Below, piece by piece: positions 23,230 to 33,560 of a stretch of DNA of 64,000 nt (positions within the stretch are counted from its first letter, which is position 1; each line of letters begins with the position of its first letter). The DNA is from Vigna angularis (taxonomy: Eukaryota; Streptophyta; Magnoliopsida; Fabales; Fabaceae): assembly GCF_016808095.1 (NCBI RefSeq), contig NC_068978.1:21630806-21694805 (forward strand). The letters run 5' to 3'. A program made the translations under genes and the position numbers. The notes below the pieces were generated by a model, which saw nothing but the letters and a program-made list of their open reading frames with translations, did no database searches and had not been told where the DNA came from.

Positions 23230-24348
23230 CCTCGCACTCGGACTTAAACGTTCGACAATGTCTGTGGACGAGCGTTCAAGTATTCAATACCGTTCGTCCA
23301 CTCGGTTCCCAGCGTTCGACCTCGCTTGCCACTTGGCCAAAACGACAACTTATATGTCGAGCGTTCAAAAAGTTCTGACGTTCGGCCTCGCGTTAGGCCT
23401 CACATGTCACTCAGCCTCTACCACCCGAACGCTCGACAGTCAGCGTGTACGAGCGTCCGAACAGCCAGCTGTTTGGCATCCCTTCGGTTTCAACCGCTCG
23501 GCTTAGCATTTGGCCTCTACTGATCGGACTTACCTCCAAACGAACGCTCTATCATTCGAGCGCCACTCCACTCCAATGACGTTCGTTCTATTGGCATCAA
23601 CGTTCGGCCATTACATTTCTCGGACGTTCGTCATTTAGCTCAGCATCGACGTTCGGTCTCTACCACAGGAAGCGTTCGGTCAATGGACCTCTTTGACGTA
23701 CGGCCTCAAGCATACAGCATTCGGGCTAATGGACGTTCAGCCATCAGGTTTGCAACTGACCAAATGATCTCACCTATATGCTTAGTATTATTTCTTATAG
23801 TGCAGATAATCATATCTTGTACGTAAAAGCGGACACTTGAAAGCCGATCATCCTGAAGCAATCCCACTGGCCGATGTTCACCCTTGAACACCCAGTCCGA
23901 TCGGGATACACTCCCACTGGCCGATGTTCACCCTTGAACACCCAGTCTGATCGGGATACACTCCCACTGGCCGATGTTCACCCTTGAACACCCAGTCTGA
24001 TCAGGATACACTCCCACTGTCGCACAAAGCATTATCAATACACTCGACATTCACACTCAGTCAATCGTTCGGCCTCAACGCTCAACATTCAATTGTCAAA
24101 GAGCGTCCTCATGATCGGCCTCGCATGCCACTCGGCCTCTACCGCTCGGTCATACGTATCCTCACGTTCGGCCTCACTTGTTCCAGCTTTTTTTGGCTTC
24201 GCCTCCTTTTGGTCCATCAAAATTCAACCACTCGGTCACGTTCAATCCACACATGAGCAATGACCAGGAACACACTCTCTAATTACAGCAAAGACAGCCT
24301 CCCTCAAACTCATAAGTCCTATAGTTACCACGTCAACGGTTAACTCGG
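23230..24348 (+). repeat. GC-richer block of degenerate CGTTCGGCCTC repeats
   Basis: More than twenty variants of ACGTTCGGCCTC, GCTCGGCCTCTACC and CGAACGCTC are dispersed across 1.1 kb. The block is clearly richer in G+C and CpG than its surroundings. It lies directly before a polypurine tract and LTR, so it is probably the 3' internal region of a gypsy element. Open frames in it are repeat artefacts. Confidence 0.6.
23862..24011 (+). repeat. 50-bp tandem repeat, three copies
   Basis: Three consecutive units of exactly 50 bp, each with CACTGGCCGATGTTCACCC, TTGAACACCCAGTC and GATCGGGATACA (third unit GATCAGGATACA). Only two or three bases differ between units, so the amplification is recent compared with the surrounding block. 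Confidence 0.9.
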
Positions 24349-24360
24349 ACTTGGGGGGCA

Positions 24361-24664
24361 TGTTATGTAGTAAGGATATTTATGTAATAACATAAATATC
24401 TTAGATATTTTAGACAGTTAAAATATCAGTCAAAGCCACTAACCACACTTTTAGGTAAGGTGGTTATTTTTATTCTTTATAAATACAGTGACAGGACCCA
24501 AGTCCAGGTACGTTCTCTTTATGCTCTAGAGATCCTGAATAATACTTCAGAGCAGTATCCAATTACTCTCTTTTGAGCTTCAGCTCCATAACTCATATCT
24601 GACTTGAACGTCGGAGTATCTTTGCAGGTACCTCCCCCTCCTTTGGTGAATACGAAGGACAACA
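24361..24664 (+). mobile_element. Gypsy 3' LTR (304 bp) with adjacent polypurine tract
   Basis: ACTTGGGGGGCA (24349-24360) is a polypurine tract directly followed by TGTTATGTAGTAAGG. The LTR contains a TATA box (TATAAATAC at about 24478) and ends GAAGGACAACA at 24664. The repeat block upstream would be its internal DNA; the 5' half of the element is not in the window. Confidence 0.65.
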
Positions 24665-25832
24665 GTTGAAGAAATGCAAGCATCCCAGACATCTAGGAAC
24701 AACAGAGACACACAGGAAAATGTACACCGAAACACTATGTGTTCAATTAGAACCAAAAAATGGGCTTGAGTTTATGGATTTGTAATACACAATTTCACTA
24801 TTTTAACTCATTTGTAAACCCAAAATCATGCATTTTAATAAAAGAACATTTTAAATGATTTTTTAATACATTATAACATTTTTTTATGAATTATTGATAG
24901 TTTATCTTAATTCTAATTTTTCTAAAATTGTAGAATTTTCCTATAAATTTTATTACTAATGGATTTTGCAAGAGAATTACTCGCAGTAACCTGGAAATAT
25001 TATATATTTTAGTTTGGTTTCATACTAGAAATCTAATAAGAAACAAAGATGTTTATAAATTTAATATTTGTATATTGAATGAATAATATTTTCATTGACA
25101 TTTTAAAGTATTTGCAAAACAAAATCAACATAATTAGTTTATCGTAAGCCTAATTGGAATTATCAAAATTTACGAGAGAATAAATTACAATTATTAAAAA
25201 TATTTATGCAGTGGGTTGCAAATACTAACTTAAAGAACCAATTTGCAATCATTAAAAAGTATGACGTTAATTTATAATTTTAAGAAATTTGAGTTAAAAA
25301 ACAATATGCTCATTTTTATTTTTGAAGGAGTTAAACTACGTATTTAAGTAAATCAACAATAAAAATTAATATTAATTTTCATATTTTGTAAATGGAAAGA
25401 CAAGATGTTGCACTATTAGCTGGTCTAGAAAGACTGCAAGAAATATATTAAATTAGACTATCGATTTAATTGATTACAATCATATAAAATCATAAACATT
25501 TTTTCTGTTTTAATCAATTAAGAAATGTCTTTTAATCAATTACCATAAAAAATAGTTTAACTAATTAAAATATAAGAAATAAAAGATTCGACCAAAATAT
25601 TTCTATTTTAATGCGGGATTTCTTTCTTTAAAAAGGGGACTAAAATAGAAAAATTAAAATTATATTTGTTTCTTTATGTAAAGATCGACATTGTATTGCA
25701 ATATATAATAAAATATTAATCCTTGATCAAATCAATTTTACACAACCATAAATGATAACATAAACTTTGGTACTATATACATATACATGGTCGTATTCCT
25801 TACTTAATTATCACAATATATACATAGTAACA
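24665..25832. other. AT-rich intergenic region
   Basis: Very AT-rich. A few AATTGATTA-type motifs occur near 25460-25560. Nothing coding or structural is recognised. Confidence 0.5.
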
Positions 25833-25887
25833 TCAACAACTAACTAATGCAAATGAATTTTTATTTAATTTATGAAGTAAGAAATCC

Positions 25888-26091
25888 CTAATTAGATTTG
25901 TGTGAACTCTTATCACCATGCATTGTGTCGTCAGTGTGGCCCTTAGGTTTTTCAAAATAGACATGCATTCGAATCTTGTACCATGTTCTCTTGAAAAACC
26001 CCACAAAAGTCCACCCAGTTCTGATAAAAAATCCACTTTTAGATCTTCTCATTTGGTTGTCATAGTCTGTGTTTGGTGAACATGAACTCAT
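25888..26091 (-). CDS. Possible small basic protein, 67 residues, unrecognised
   Basis: A minus-strand frame starts at 26091 (ATG in context AAAGATGAG) and ends at the TAG at 25888. The product is basic (RRSKSGFFIRTGWTFVGFFK in the middle, then KPKGHTDD and a KSSHKSN end), with an aromatic-rich centre and no signal peptide. Its 5' flank on the minus strand has an AATAAATAAGG box near 26226, about 130 bp before the ATG, and looks like a normal leader. The second open frame overlapping it (25833-26036) is a shadow. I do not recognise a family. It could be a real small gene or chance; codon use and context favour a gene slightly. Confidence 0.4.
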   Translation of the reverse strand: MSSCSPNTDYDNQMRRSKSGFFIRTGWTFVGFFKRTWYKIRMHVYFEKPKGHTDDTMHGDKSSHKSN

Positions 26092-26239
26092 CTTTGATAT
26101 TCAATGAAGAGAAAAGAAAGTGAACAATAATTTGGTGAATCAAAGGAATTGATTCAATGTATTTCCCTGTTGCTCTTTGTTCAAGGACAATATTAGGGTT
26201 TCTCAAGAATGAGACCAAGTTCCTTCCTTATTTATTTCT

Positions 26240-27224
26240 ACCTCTTGTATTGTCTGGCTTATGTGGCTGTTATGTTTTGTAGCTATAACCATGGTAACAG
26301 ACTGTATTTTCCTTACAAGGGGTTTTGATCTGTTTGTTGTAGTATTCTACGTGTATATGTACTGTATTTAGTATGTTTCTAGGTTCTGTTTGGTGTGATT
26401 AGTTGGTATTGGCCACTTGTTTCTTTAATTTTGGCTATGATGGGTTTTAGACGTGTGTCTAAAATTCATGTTGGATACAATGATAGATGAATATCTAAAG
26501 TGTTCACTATTTTTTTCTAATAAAGAGTTGAGAAAGTTTAACTTATATCTAAACATTAGACTTATTTTTCTTCTCTGTTATTTAGATGAGTTGGAAAAGA
26601 TTGGGTACCACGAATTAATAAAAAGTGGTGTAACCCACATGAAAGAAAAAGTGGAGTGTTCATTTAAAACAAAATAAGAAATAATCTACTTTCTATATAA
26701 AAGATATATTAAAAGAATAAAATTGACAAATTGAAATTTTGTATCCAATTTCCGTTATTAAAATTTCAAAATTTTCTTAAAAGCTTGAAGACTGCTAGTA
26801 TTTATATCAAGATCAATGTACTCTTTGATGAGTGGAATATAAGAGTTACTTATGACTTAAAGTAATCTAAGAATTGTATGTTTTTATCATTTTTTTTTTA
26901 ATTTTAGAAAGATAAAGGAACTTAAAAATATTGATCATTAAATACAAATTTTAATTAATAAGATTATTGTATGAAAACATGCATCTATACGAGTGAAACA
27001 AGAGAAAAGAATATTCATCAAGACAAAAATAAACAAGATATTGATAAAAATGAAAAAGGAAACAAAGAGAAAATATTGGAGATTATCACTTTTAGAATAG
27101 AAGGAAGACTTTTTAAAAGAAATAAAGTGAAAGATTATCACTTGATTTCTAAGAATCATATCACTTTCAAAAAATCATTCTTCATACGTTGAGAATTCTC
27201 TCTTAAAATTCAATATATCAACAT
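26240..27224. other. AT-rich intergenic region
   Basis: No gene supported. A 74-codon frame at 26453-26677 (+) has no familiar motif. Frames on opposite strands at 26938-27192 overlap fully and are A- or T-rich artefacts. Confidence 0.45.
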
Positions 27225-27569
27225 TCACTATTACAAAAACAATCTTTTAAGTTTCTTAATTTAAGTATTTTTTCAAAATAATAGACTTAATAAATATGCA
27301 CGGACACTTTTATAAATAAAAGTCCATATATTAAATCTGTTAATCTTATAACAGACTTAAATCTTATTTTACATCTATTAAAATTCAAATAGACTTAAAT
27401 TTTGTATCTGTTGAGTTTTCTACCAGATTAAAATTAATATTTTAAGTCTTTTTTAATGAAAAGAGATCTTAGTGTTATATATGTTAGATCCATGTCTAAC
27501 CTAAAAGAGAACTTTTTTCTTCATAGATAACATATAATTTCTTTCTCCACTTTCTTCACAGATCTCGCT

Positions 27570-28057
27570 GATGGAAGCAGCTCCAAGCTCCATGCTCGAA
27601 CAACTCCACAATTCAAAATGATGCAGTGGATGGGATTGATGAGTGAAAGTGGAGGTGCACACCAGGTGTTTGTGAAAAGGTTCAGCGAAGGTTTGATGTG
27701 TGTTTGAAGTCTCTCAAGCTCAGAAGGCCTTCCAAAAGGGAAGGAAGCTAGAGGAGAAAGTGTGGATAAGCACAAGGAGGTTTGAACTCAGAGAATAGGT
27801 TTGGAGAAAAATCAACAGCAGTTCACTATATATTCTAAGTTCAAATCTCCTTGTGCTTATCCAACACCTTCTCCTCTAGCTTCCTTACTTATTGGAAGGC
27901 CTTCTGAGCTTGAGAGACCTCAAACACACATCAAACCTTCGCTGAACCTTTTCACAAACACCTGGTGTGCACCTCCACTTTCACTCATCAATCCCATCCG
28001 CTGCATCATTTTGAATTGTGGAGTTGTTCGAGCATGGAGCTTGGAGCTGCTTCCATC
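27570..28057. repeat. Long inverted repeat (arms about 225 bp, loop about 36 nt)
   Basis: The arm at 27570-27797 reads GGAAGCAGCTCCAAGCTC ... GGAGGTTTGAACT. The arm at 27833-28057 is its near-perfect reverse complement (AAGTTCAAATCTCC ... GAGCTTGGAGCTGCTTCC). Differences are few (for example GAAGGGAAGG against its partner near the arm middle). Transcribed RNA would fold into one long hairpin. Confidence 0.9.
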
Positions 28058-28212
28058 ATTTGGTAGTCAGAGCCAGCACGTCCACGCTTGTCTTCAAGAG
28101 CTAAGCCACTCTTCCTTGCATTTTTCAATTTTCGTGTTGTGCTGTTCTAGTGTGTCACTGTTTGATTGTTTTTTCTCACTTCTGTTTTGGTTTAATTTTG
28201 TATTTGCTGTTG

Positions 28213-28455
28213 AGTTTTCTCCAAACCTATTCTCTAAGTTCAAACCTCTTTGTGCTTATCCAGCACCTTCTCCTCTAGCTTCCTTTCCTATTGGAAGGCC
28301 TTTTGAGCTTGAGAGACCACAAACACACATCAAACCTTTGCTGAATCTTTTCACAAACACCTAGTGTGCACCTCCCCTTTCACTTATCAATCCCATCTTC
28401 TTGTTATTCTGAACTGTGGAGTTGTTCGAGCATTGAGCTTGGAGCTGCTTCCATC
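28213..28455 (+). repeat. Third copy of the foldback arm
   Basis: This direct copy of the 27833-28057 arm is more diverged, but at its 5' side it extends further: TCTCCAAACCTATTCTCTAA at about 28218 is complementary to bases 27790-27812. The left arm therefore pairs over a longer length with this copy than with the nearer one. The copy likely arose by duplication before the foldback formed. Confidence 0.85.
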
Positions 28456-28499
28456 ACTCACATTCTCCACTTTCTTCACAAATCTCCCTGCCTCTATGT

Positions 28500-28840
28500 C
28501 TAGTGGTACGCATGTCATAGTCGCTGCCTCACAGGCTATGTCTCGTCATCCCCATCTGCGTCACTACCGTCGTGGCCTCTCGCGTTGTCACTGTCGCCAT
28601 GGCCTCTTGCGTTGTCGTGCCGCCGCCTCTCGCATTGTGTTGTCGCCGCCTCTCGCGTTGTGTTGATGCCTCTGCTTCTCGCGTTGCGCTGCCACGACTC
28701 CTCTCGCGTTGTCGCTGCCTCTCGCGTTGCCGCTACCTCCACTGCCTCTTCCATTGCCACTATCGTCGCTGCCGCTGCCTGTCGTGCCACCGCTACCTTT
28801 CGCTGCTGTCGCTGCTACCTTTATTTTTAGGGTTTTAGAT
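28500..28840. repeat. GC-rich simple repeat (CTCTCGCGTTGTCGCTGCC-like)
   Basis: About 340 bp contain many variants of CCTCTCGCGTTGTCG and GCCTCTCGCGTTG, far richer in G+C and CpG than the flanks. Four or more long open frames on both strands (Arg/Ser/Cys-rich on +, Ala/Thr/Arg-rich on -) coexist because the repeat lacks stop triplets. None is treated as a gene. Confidence 0.7.
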
Positions 28841-29235
28841 TTTAATCTTTCTGTTATAGTAATCTTTAGGGTTAACAATTTTTTGGATTTTAGGATTTTT
28901 TGGGAGTGATTATTAATGGCTCCAATTTCTCTTCTTCTGTTTCTTATTTGTATTATGTTCTATAAAGGATGTGATTTGATTTATGGGTTCTTGTTGTATT
29001 TCTTTGGTTGTGAAGATAAATTGAATTGGGGAACTGAAGATGAATTTTGTTGTGATTAATTGGAGTAATAGGTTAATTTCTTAAAGAGGTGCCAATGGAA
29101 TATATGATTATATTTGCAATTTTGGGTGAAAATTTTAAGTCTGTTGATTCAAACCAGAGTTAAAATTTAAGTCTGTTACTTAATAACACATTTAAAATTT
29201 AAGTCTCCCGAATCTAAGTTTTTTCTAAAACAAAT

Positions 29236-29916
29236 TTAAAAAGCTGAAGGATATAACGTGGTTTTGCTCAACCCAATGTCACTCTCTAACAAGATGAATA
29301 TGAAAATATAAGCTCTTAGAATATCTCTCTTTTTTATCCTGAAGAATAAATTTGACATTATTTCAGTACTTCATCTAGGTCTTGATATTTATAGTTGCAA
29401 TTGTACCATTGACCTTTGATGCAGAATATCTTCATATTTTCAAAGATCTTCTAATATCTTTTGTCATTGTATTATTCTTGTGAATTATTAGTTGTTTCCT
29501 ATTTAGCCATTCAACAACATGAATTTCAAACATTCTAATGTTGTGGCTATAATCATAATAATATACTCTCGTAGTCTTTAATCTGCAGAGTCCTTTTCCT
29601 ATTTTTTGATTGATTGATATTCATATAACAATATTTATAATAATCAGTCAAAGAGGAATTAAAAATTACTTCAAAGGAGAGTGACTAAAAGCATGACTAG
29701 AAGGGAGGCATTTAACCCTAACTTTTTATCTTTATTTTCTATATTTCATGATGTTAACATTCCTAAAGTTGACTTATATTGACTTGACTTTGGTTGACTT
29801 GTTGACCTTAATTGACTTAACTTAAGTTGACATGTTGACTCCTTGATTGTTTGTTTTGTAGGGTAAGTTTATGCCAACAAGGAGGAGGATTATACTACTT
29901 GGAGTGGAGAAGAGCC
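29236..29916. other. Interelement spacer, AT-rich
   Basis: No gene. Around 29380-29400 the minus strand has a TATAAATATCAAG box in a context resembling a copia LTR promoter, but no LTR ends could be fixed. A TTGAC cluster at 29768-29845 is entered separately. Confidence 0.4.
29768..29845 (+). repeat. Cluster of TTGAC motifs (W-box core)
   Basis: Eight TTGAC pentamers, mostly TTGACT, lie within about 80 bp (for example TTGACTTGACTTTGGTTGAC). TTGAC is the core bound by plant WRKY factors, but this looks like a degenerate TTGACTT tandem repeat and no gene start lies nearby. Confidence 0.6.
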
Positions 29917-30273
29917 TTACCTAGTAAAAAAATCGCTATTTAAACTCGCACAATAGGGTTCAGTTTACGCGAAACCGAAGCCTATCAAAACACAGTGACA
30001 TTTTTGTAGTTTAGTCGAACTTATACGCCTCGATTCAAAGGGAACTGAAGCATATAAGCTTTATTACTTCGGTTAAAGCATACAATTGATGCCTAAGAAC
30101 CTGCAATTCCACCTGCCCCTCTGCATAATAAACTTTTCAGCTTTTCGAGCCTGACCTATTACTTTGGTTCATTAGAGAATCGAGGCAGTATGTCATGTCT
30201 GGTCATGTTTATGCCTCGGTTTAACTGCTAACCAAGACGTATAAGTTGAATATAAATTCAAAAATGTCATTTC

Positions 30274-31303
30274 TGTTAGCAAAATGATGAAAATGAAGTT
30301 TTGATGATGTCCAAATCAAGTCAAGAAGAAATCAAGATTCAAGATGTTATGAAGACTTGTATTGCTATGGAAAGCTTTTGTAATACTCTTAGAAATATGT
30401 ATAGGACTTAGATTAGAAAAAGAAAGTGTTTTGTAAAATTACTGTAGCAAAATACTGTAGCACATTACTGTAGCAATGTACTGTAGCAAAACACTGTAGC
30501 TAATCGGTTAACAGGGGCTGTTAATCGATTAACGTTAATCGATTAACAGAGGGTGTTAATCGATTAACACAGTGACCGTTTGAAAAACTAGCCGTTTTTA
30601 GAGCCGTTGGACTATCCGTTGGAGTGTTAATCGATTAACCACTGTAGCTAATCGATTAACACAGTAAGAAAGGCTGAAAACGAAAAATGGAAGAGCCTTT
30701 GGATGAGTCTATAAATAGACTCTCATTTCCTCTCAAGAAGAAAAACCAGAGACACAGAAACTCTTCCCTTGTGCTCAAAATACTCAGAAATTCTTGAGAC
30801 TTGTGTGTTCTTGTTCGGCTTGTGAAACTCTTGTCTGTGGAGCTGGTGAAGTGCTGCTACGGTGACAGAGGAAATAGCCGGTTCATCCTTGGTGTGTCTA
30901 AGGAGGTGTTCGGAAGAGAATCATCCTTCGTGAAGTATTCGGAGGAGGTGTTCATCCTTTGTGAAGACTCAAAGGAGGTGTAGTTTCATCTCTTGTGGTA
31001 TCAAGAGAGGTGTTTTCTAAACTCTTACAAATTGTATCTTTGTGATTGTAGTTTGTAATTGTTTTGTGATTAGTGAATTGTTTATCTTGTTTTGAGATAA
31101 GCGACTGGACGTAGGATTGGTAAGATCCGAACCAGGATAAAATCATATGTGCAATTTTCTCTCAACCTTACTCTTGCTTTATTTGTCTTTATTAATTGCT
31201 AAGTAAGTTTATTTGAGTAGAAATTAAAAGGCACACGTTTGTATTAAAAACCCTCTTGGTTTGTTATTCCACGCTAACCATTCCGCTGCAGCCGCTCCTG
31301 ACA
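30274..31303 (+). mobile_element. Solo LTR, 1030 bp, TSD ATTTC
   Basis: It begins TGTTAGCAAAATGATG and ends GCCGCTCCTGACA, with ATTTC directly before (30269-30273) and after (31304-31308). Inside are ATCGATTAAC repeats, CTGTAGCAAAA repeats (30445-30500), a TATA-like TATAAATAG near 30710 and GGAGGTGTTCATCC repeats. Structure and TSD are those of a copia-type solo LTR left by LTR-LTR recombination. The 60-codon frame inside is not a gene. Confidence 0.92.
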
Positions 31304-31616
31304 ATTTCATGTTTTTTTTTCTCAAGCGTATGGGCATCGGTTCCTTTGTGAGCCGAGGCATATAGTGGTCTACTGCCTCGGTTAAATGAAGAACTGAGAT
31401 AGTATCGCTTCCAGGGGGTTAAAAAATTTAACCTACTATTCAATTTTCTTCTTCCTCACCCATTTCTCTCGCGCAGAACCTTTCTTCCTCCATTTCTCTC
31501 GCACTCTTCTTCCTCCAATGCTCTCTCTCTCGCTCGCGCAAGGTTTTTTTTGTGGCCTCCATTGATAAGCGCTTTGTTCGCCATTGGTGCCTCGGTTACA
31601 CACTTCTTCCATCCAA

Positions 31617-31879
31617 GGTTACACAACCCAGTTGACAGAGGGAAACGTCTCTTATCCTCACTCTGGCTTTACGGTTACCCGTCAGAATAATGAGATGACC
31701 ATCTATGCCACTCTCACTCTTCCAAACAATACCGCTAGTTTGGTTCACCTTTAGAATGAAGATTCTCTCCCTGGTTCTACCCCTCAATCACATTCTTTGT
31801 CCAACATCCAATCTAAGGAAAGTTTGGATCTTCTTTCTGGTGCCAGTCAAGCAGGATCAAGCGGGGGTTCACTTTGAAG
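31617..31879 (+). pseudogene. Captured fragment of a DOMON/cytochrome b561 gene (end of DOMON domain)
   Basis: One frame of 87 codons reads with YPHSGFTVTRQNNEMTIYAT, LTLPNNTASLVHL, a TAG stop, NEDSLPGSTPQSHSLSN, SKESLDLLSGASQAGSSGGS and a TGA. This matches the end of the DOMON domain and the Ser/Gly linker of plant AIR12/cytochrome b561-DOMON membrane proteins, which move electrons across membranes using ascorbate. The TAG stands where the family has Trp, a one-base nonsense change. The fragment belongs with the b561 exons at 33050-33476; the two are separated by unrelated sequence. Confidence 0.8.
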
Positions 31880-31993
31880 AAGAAGAAATGTAAGTACCTA
31901 TTTTTCTAGTTTGTTTCCTTGAGAATAAAGATCTATTCTACATGGTTTGACAAGGAGGTGTTTGGAATATTGTTCGAATTTTTGAGAAGTTAA

Positions 31994-32460
31994 TTGAAGG
32001 ATATTGATTTGTTGTCAAACCCATGGAATTCTATATGCTATGAGTTGGGGGACTTTGATGCCAACTCTGCGTCTCTCTCCTCGCCTTTCTCCGCCTCTGA
32101 CCACAAGCTACAGCTCCTCGCTCCCACACCCTTCATCCTCGGCAAGTGGATACGCACCGACGATGACACTTACAAGGACGACGTTGTTTCCGTGGGCCCC
32201 TCCCTTGTGGGCCCTCCCTGTTGGCCCTGATTTCGGACAAATTTGGAGCTTCATCGTCGCTCCAAAAATGGTCGTGTAGCCCGCCACCATGTCAGTGTCG
32301 CAACAGTAGGCGTCGTTTTTTGCTCATCACCAACGTCAGCAGCAGCAGGCCATCGGAGAAGTTTCGGCGGCTAGGGTGGGGAATTACCTTCTGGGACATC
32401 TGAATTTGTTGGCTTCGTTGTCCGACGGACCTGTGAATTTTGGTTGGAGGGATGGCGAGC
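31994..32460 (+). other. GC-richer open region, possibly another captured fragment
   Basis: A plus-strand frame (GDFDANSASLSSPFSASDHK, LLAPTPFILGKWIRTDDD) runs to a stop at 32230, with overlapping frames on both strands continuing to about 32400. Base composition is more gene-like than the flanks, and it lies between two captured cytochrome b561 pieces. I do not recognise a family, so this may be captured coding DNA from another gene or intron sequence. Confidence 0.35.
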
Positions 32461-32499
32461 ATCGTTGATTGGGTAGCGTGGTGGTGGTGTTTTTTTGGT

Positions 32500-32518
32500 A
32501 TATATATATATATATATA
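32500..32518. repeat. (TA)n microsatellite
   Basis: Nineteen bases of TA dinucleotide inside the CACTA-like element. Confidence 0.9.
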
Positions 32519-33049
32519 ATCTCGCGTAGTGGTTGTTGCTTTGTTGTGTGTGGTGAAGCAGGAGATTCTTAGGGTTAGGTTTTTTTCTTAGTTTTGGATG
32601 GAGAAGTCCATCAATTAAGAAATTATTCAATTAGGGTTTTATTTTAGTTCCTGCTTATGGTTTGGAAAATTAACTAGGTGCTAAGAAAGTTGGATAATTA
32701 TCTTAGATTCTAGGGCTTTTGTTGGAGGAGAATGTGATGAAATGATAACATACTATGTGGAATTGTGATGCTGAAATATTGAAGCTTGTCGGTGTGGAAG
32801 TGCGGTTGAATTTGTAATGTTGTTGTGGTGGTAGAAGAAAATTGTTGCTTCTGTTTCACTTGCGTAGTGGGTTTTGAGTTTTGACCGATCGGGTCTACAA
32901 GTTTGGTGGTGGTGGTTGCAATTGTGGTAATTCTTAGTTCTTGCAAGCTTATTTATGAGGTGAGTGGATTGTGTTTCCCAAATTCAACCGTCACTCCCAG
33001 ATTGTTGGAGCATCCTACTTTACATTCCGACATGGGTTGAGAATGAGAA

Positions 33050-33476
33050 ACCTCTGCATACATAGTTGGTGTTGTTGGTTGGGGAACTGGTCTCAAGCTT
33101 GGCAGTGACTTAGCTGGTGTTACGTACAATACCCATAGAGCACTCGGAATCACCCTCTTCTGCCTTGGAACCCTTCAAGTATGATTTATGAGATGCTCTT
33201 CATTTGTTTGTTTTCTGAACCCTCTTCTACCTCTTTCGCTGAATACAGGTTTTTGCTCTACTTTTGAGGCCCAACAAGGATCACAAAATCAGAATCTACT
33301 GGAACTTCTACCACTACGTCATCGGATATGCCACCATAATCATCAATATCATCAACATATTTAAAGGGTTCGAGGCATTGGAGGTTTCCGAAGGGGATCG
33401 CTACAATGACTGGAAGCATGCTTACATTGGCATTATTGCAGCTTTGGGTGGTATCGTTGTGCTTTTGGAGGCTTAA
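33050..33476 (+). pseudogene. Captured cytochrome b561 exons with retained intron
   Basis: The first exon piece (about 33050-33178) reads ETSAYIVGVVGWGTGLKLGS, then AGVTYNTHRALGITLFCLGT with a heme-ligand type His. A GT-AG intron (33179-33248) follows, then VFALLLRPNKDHKIRIYWNF, YHYVIGYATIIINIINIFKG (His in HYVIGY), and EGDRYNDWKHAYIGIIAALG, ending LLEA-TAA. These are the last transmembrane helices of the cytochrome b561 domain in DOMON-b561 proteins. The product stops earlier than I recall for full-length family members, lacking the cytosolic tail. The retained intron shows capture as genomic DNA, not by retroposition. With the earlier helices missing it cannot make a working protein. Confidence 0.88.
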
Positions 33477-33560
33477 AAACACTCTACTGCTTCGGTTCAG
33501 GTCCTAACTGAGGTAGTACAGTCCGAGATACTGTCTCGGTTCAAAAGCAACTAAGGTGTA

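Larger units (their letters stand above)
27225..29235. mobile_element. CACTA-like non-autonomous element with foldback
   Basis: The left end reads CACTATTACAAAAACAATC, a CACTA-type terminus. Both ends carry short subterminal repeats with AGACTTAAAT or AAATTTAAGTCTGTT (27340-27440 and 29125-29215). The right terminus (near AGTTTTTTCTAAAAC) is decayed, so the end is approximate. The interior holds three copies of a 240-bp sequence, two of them forming a foldback, and a GC-rich simple region. No transposase is present. Confidence 0.45.
29917..33560. mobile_element. CACTA-like element that captured host gene fragments
   Basis: The left end reads CCTAGTAAAAAAATCGC, like a CACTAG-type terminus with one mutated base. 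Variants of GCCTCGGTTAA and ACCGAGGC recur as subterminal repeats on the left (29975-30240 and 31335-31410) and on the right (33485-33560: CTTCGGTTCAGG, TGTCTCGGTTCAAAAGC). Between them are fragments of a DOMON/cytochrome b561 gene and a GC-richer unknown piece. The right terminus is not preserved, so 33560 is approximate. No transposase is seen. A solo LTR sits in the left subterminal region. Confidence 0.6.

Noticed and set aside
28536..28909. Several open frames (66-100 codons) in the CTCTCGCGTTG repeat
   Set aside because: Frames on both strands overlap fully; low-complexity artefact.
29917..33560. A complete CACTA transposon with transposase
   Set aside because: The left terminus is mutated, the right terminus is not found, and no transposase-like frame exists. 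Only a CACTA-like non-autonomous element is claimed.
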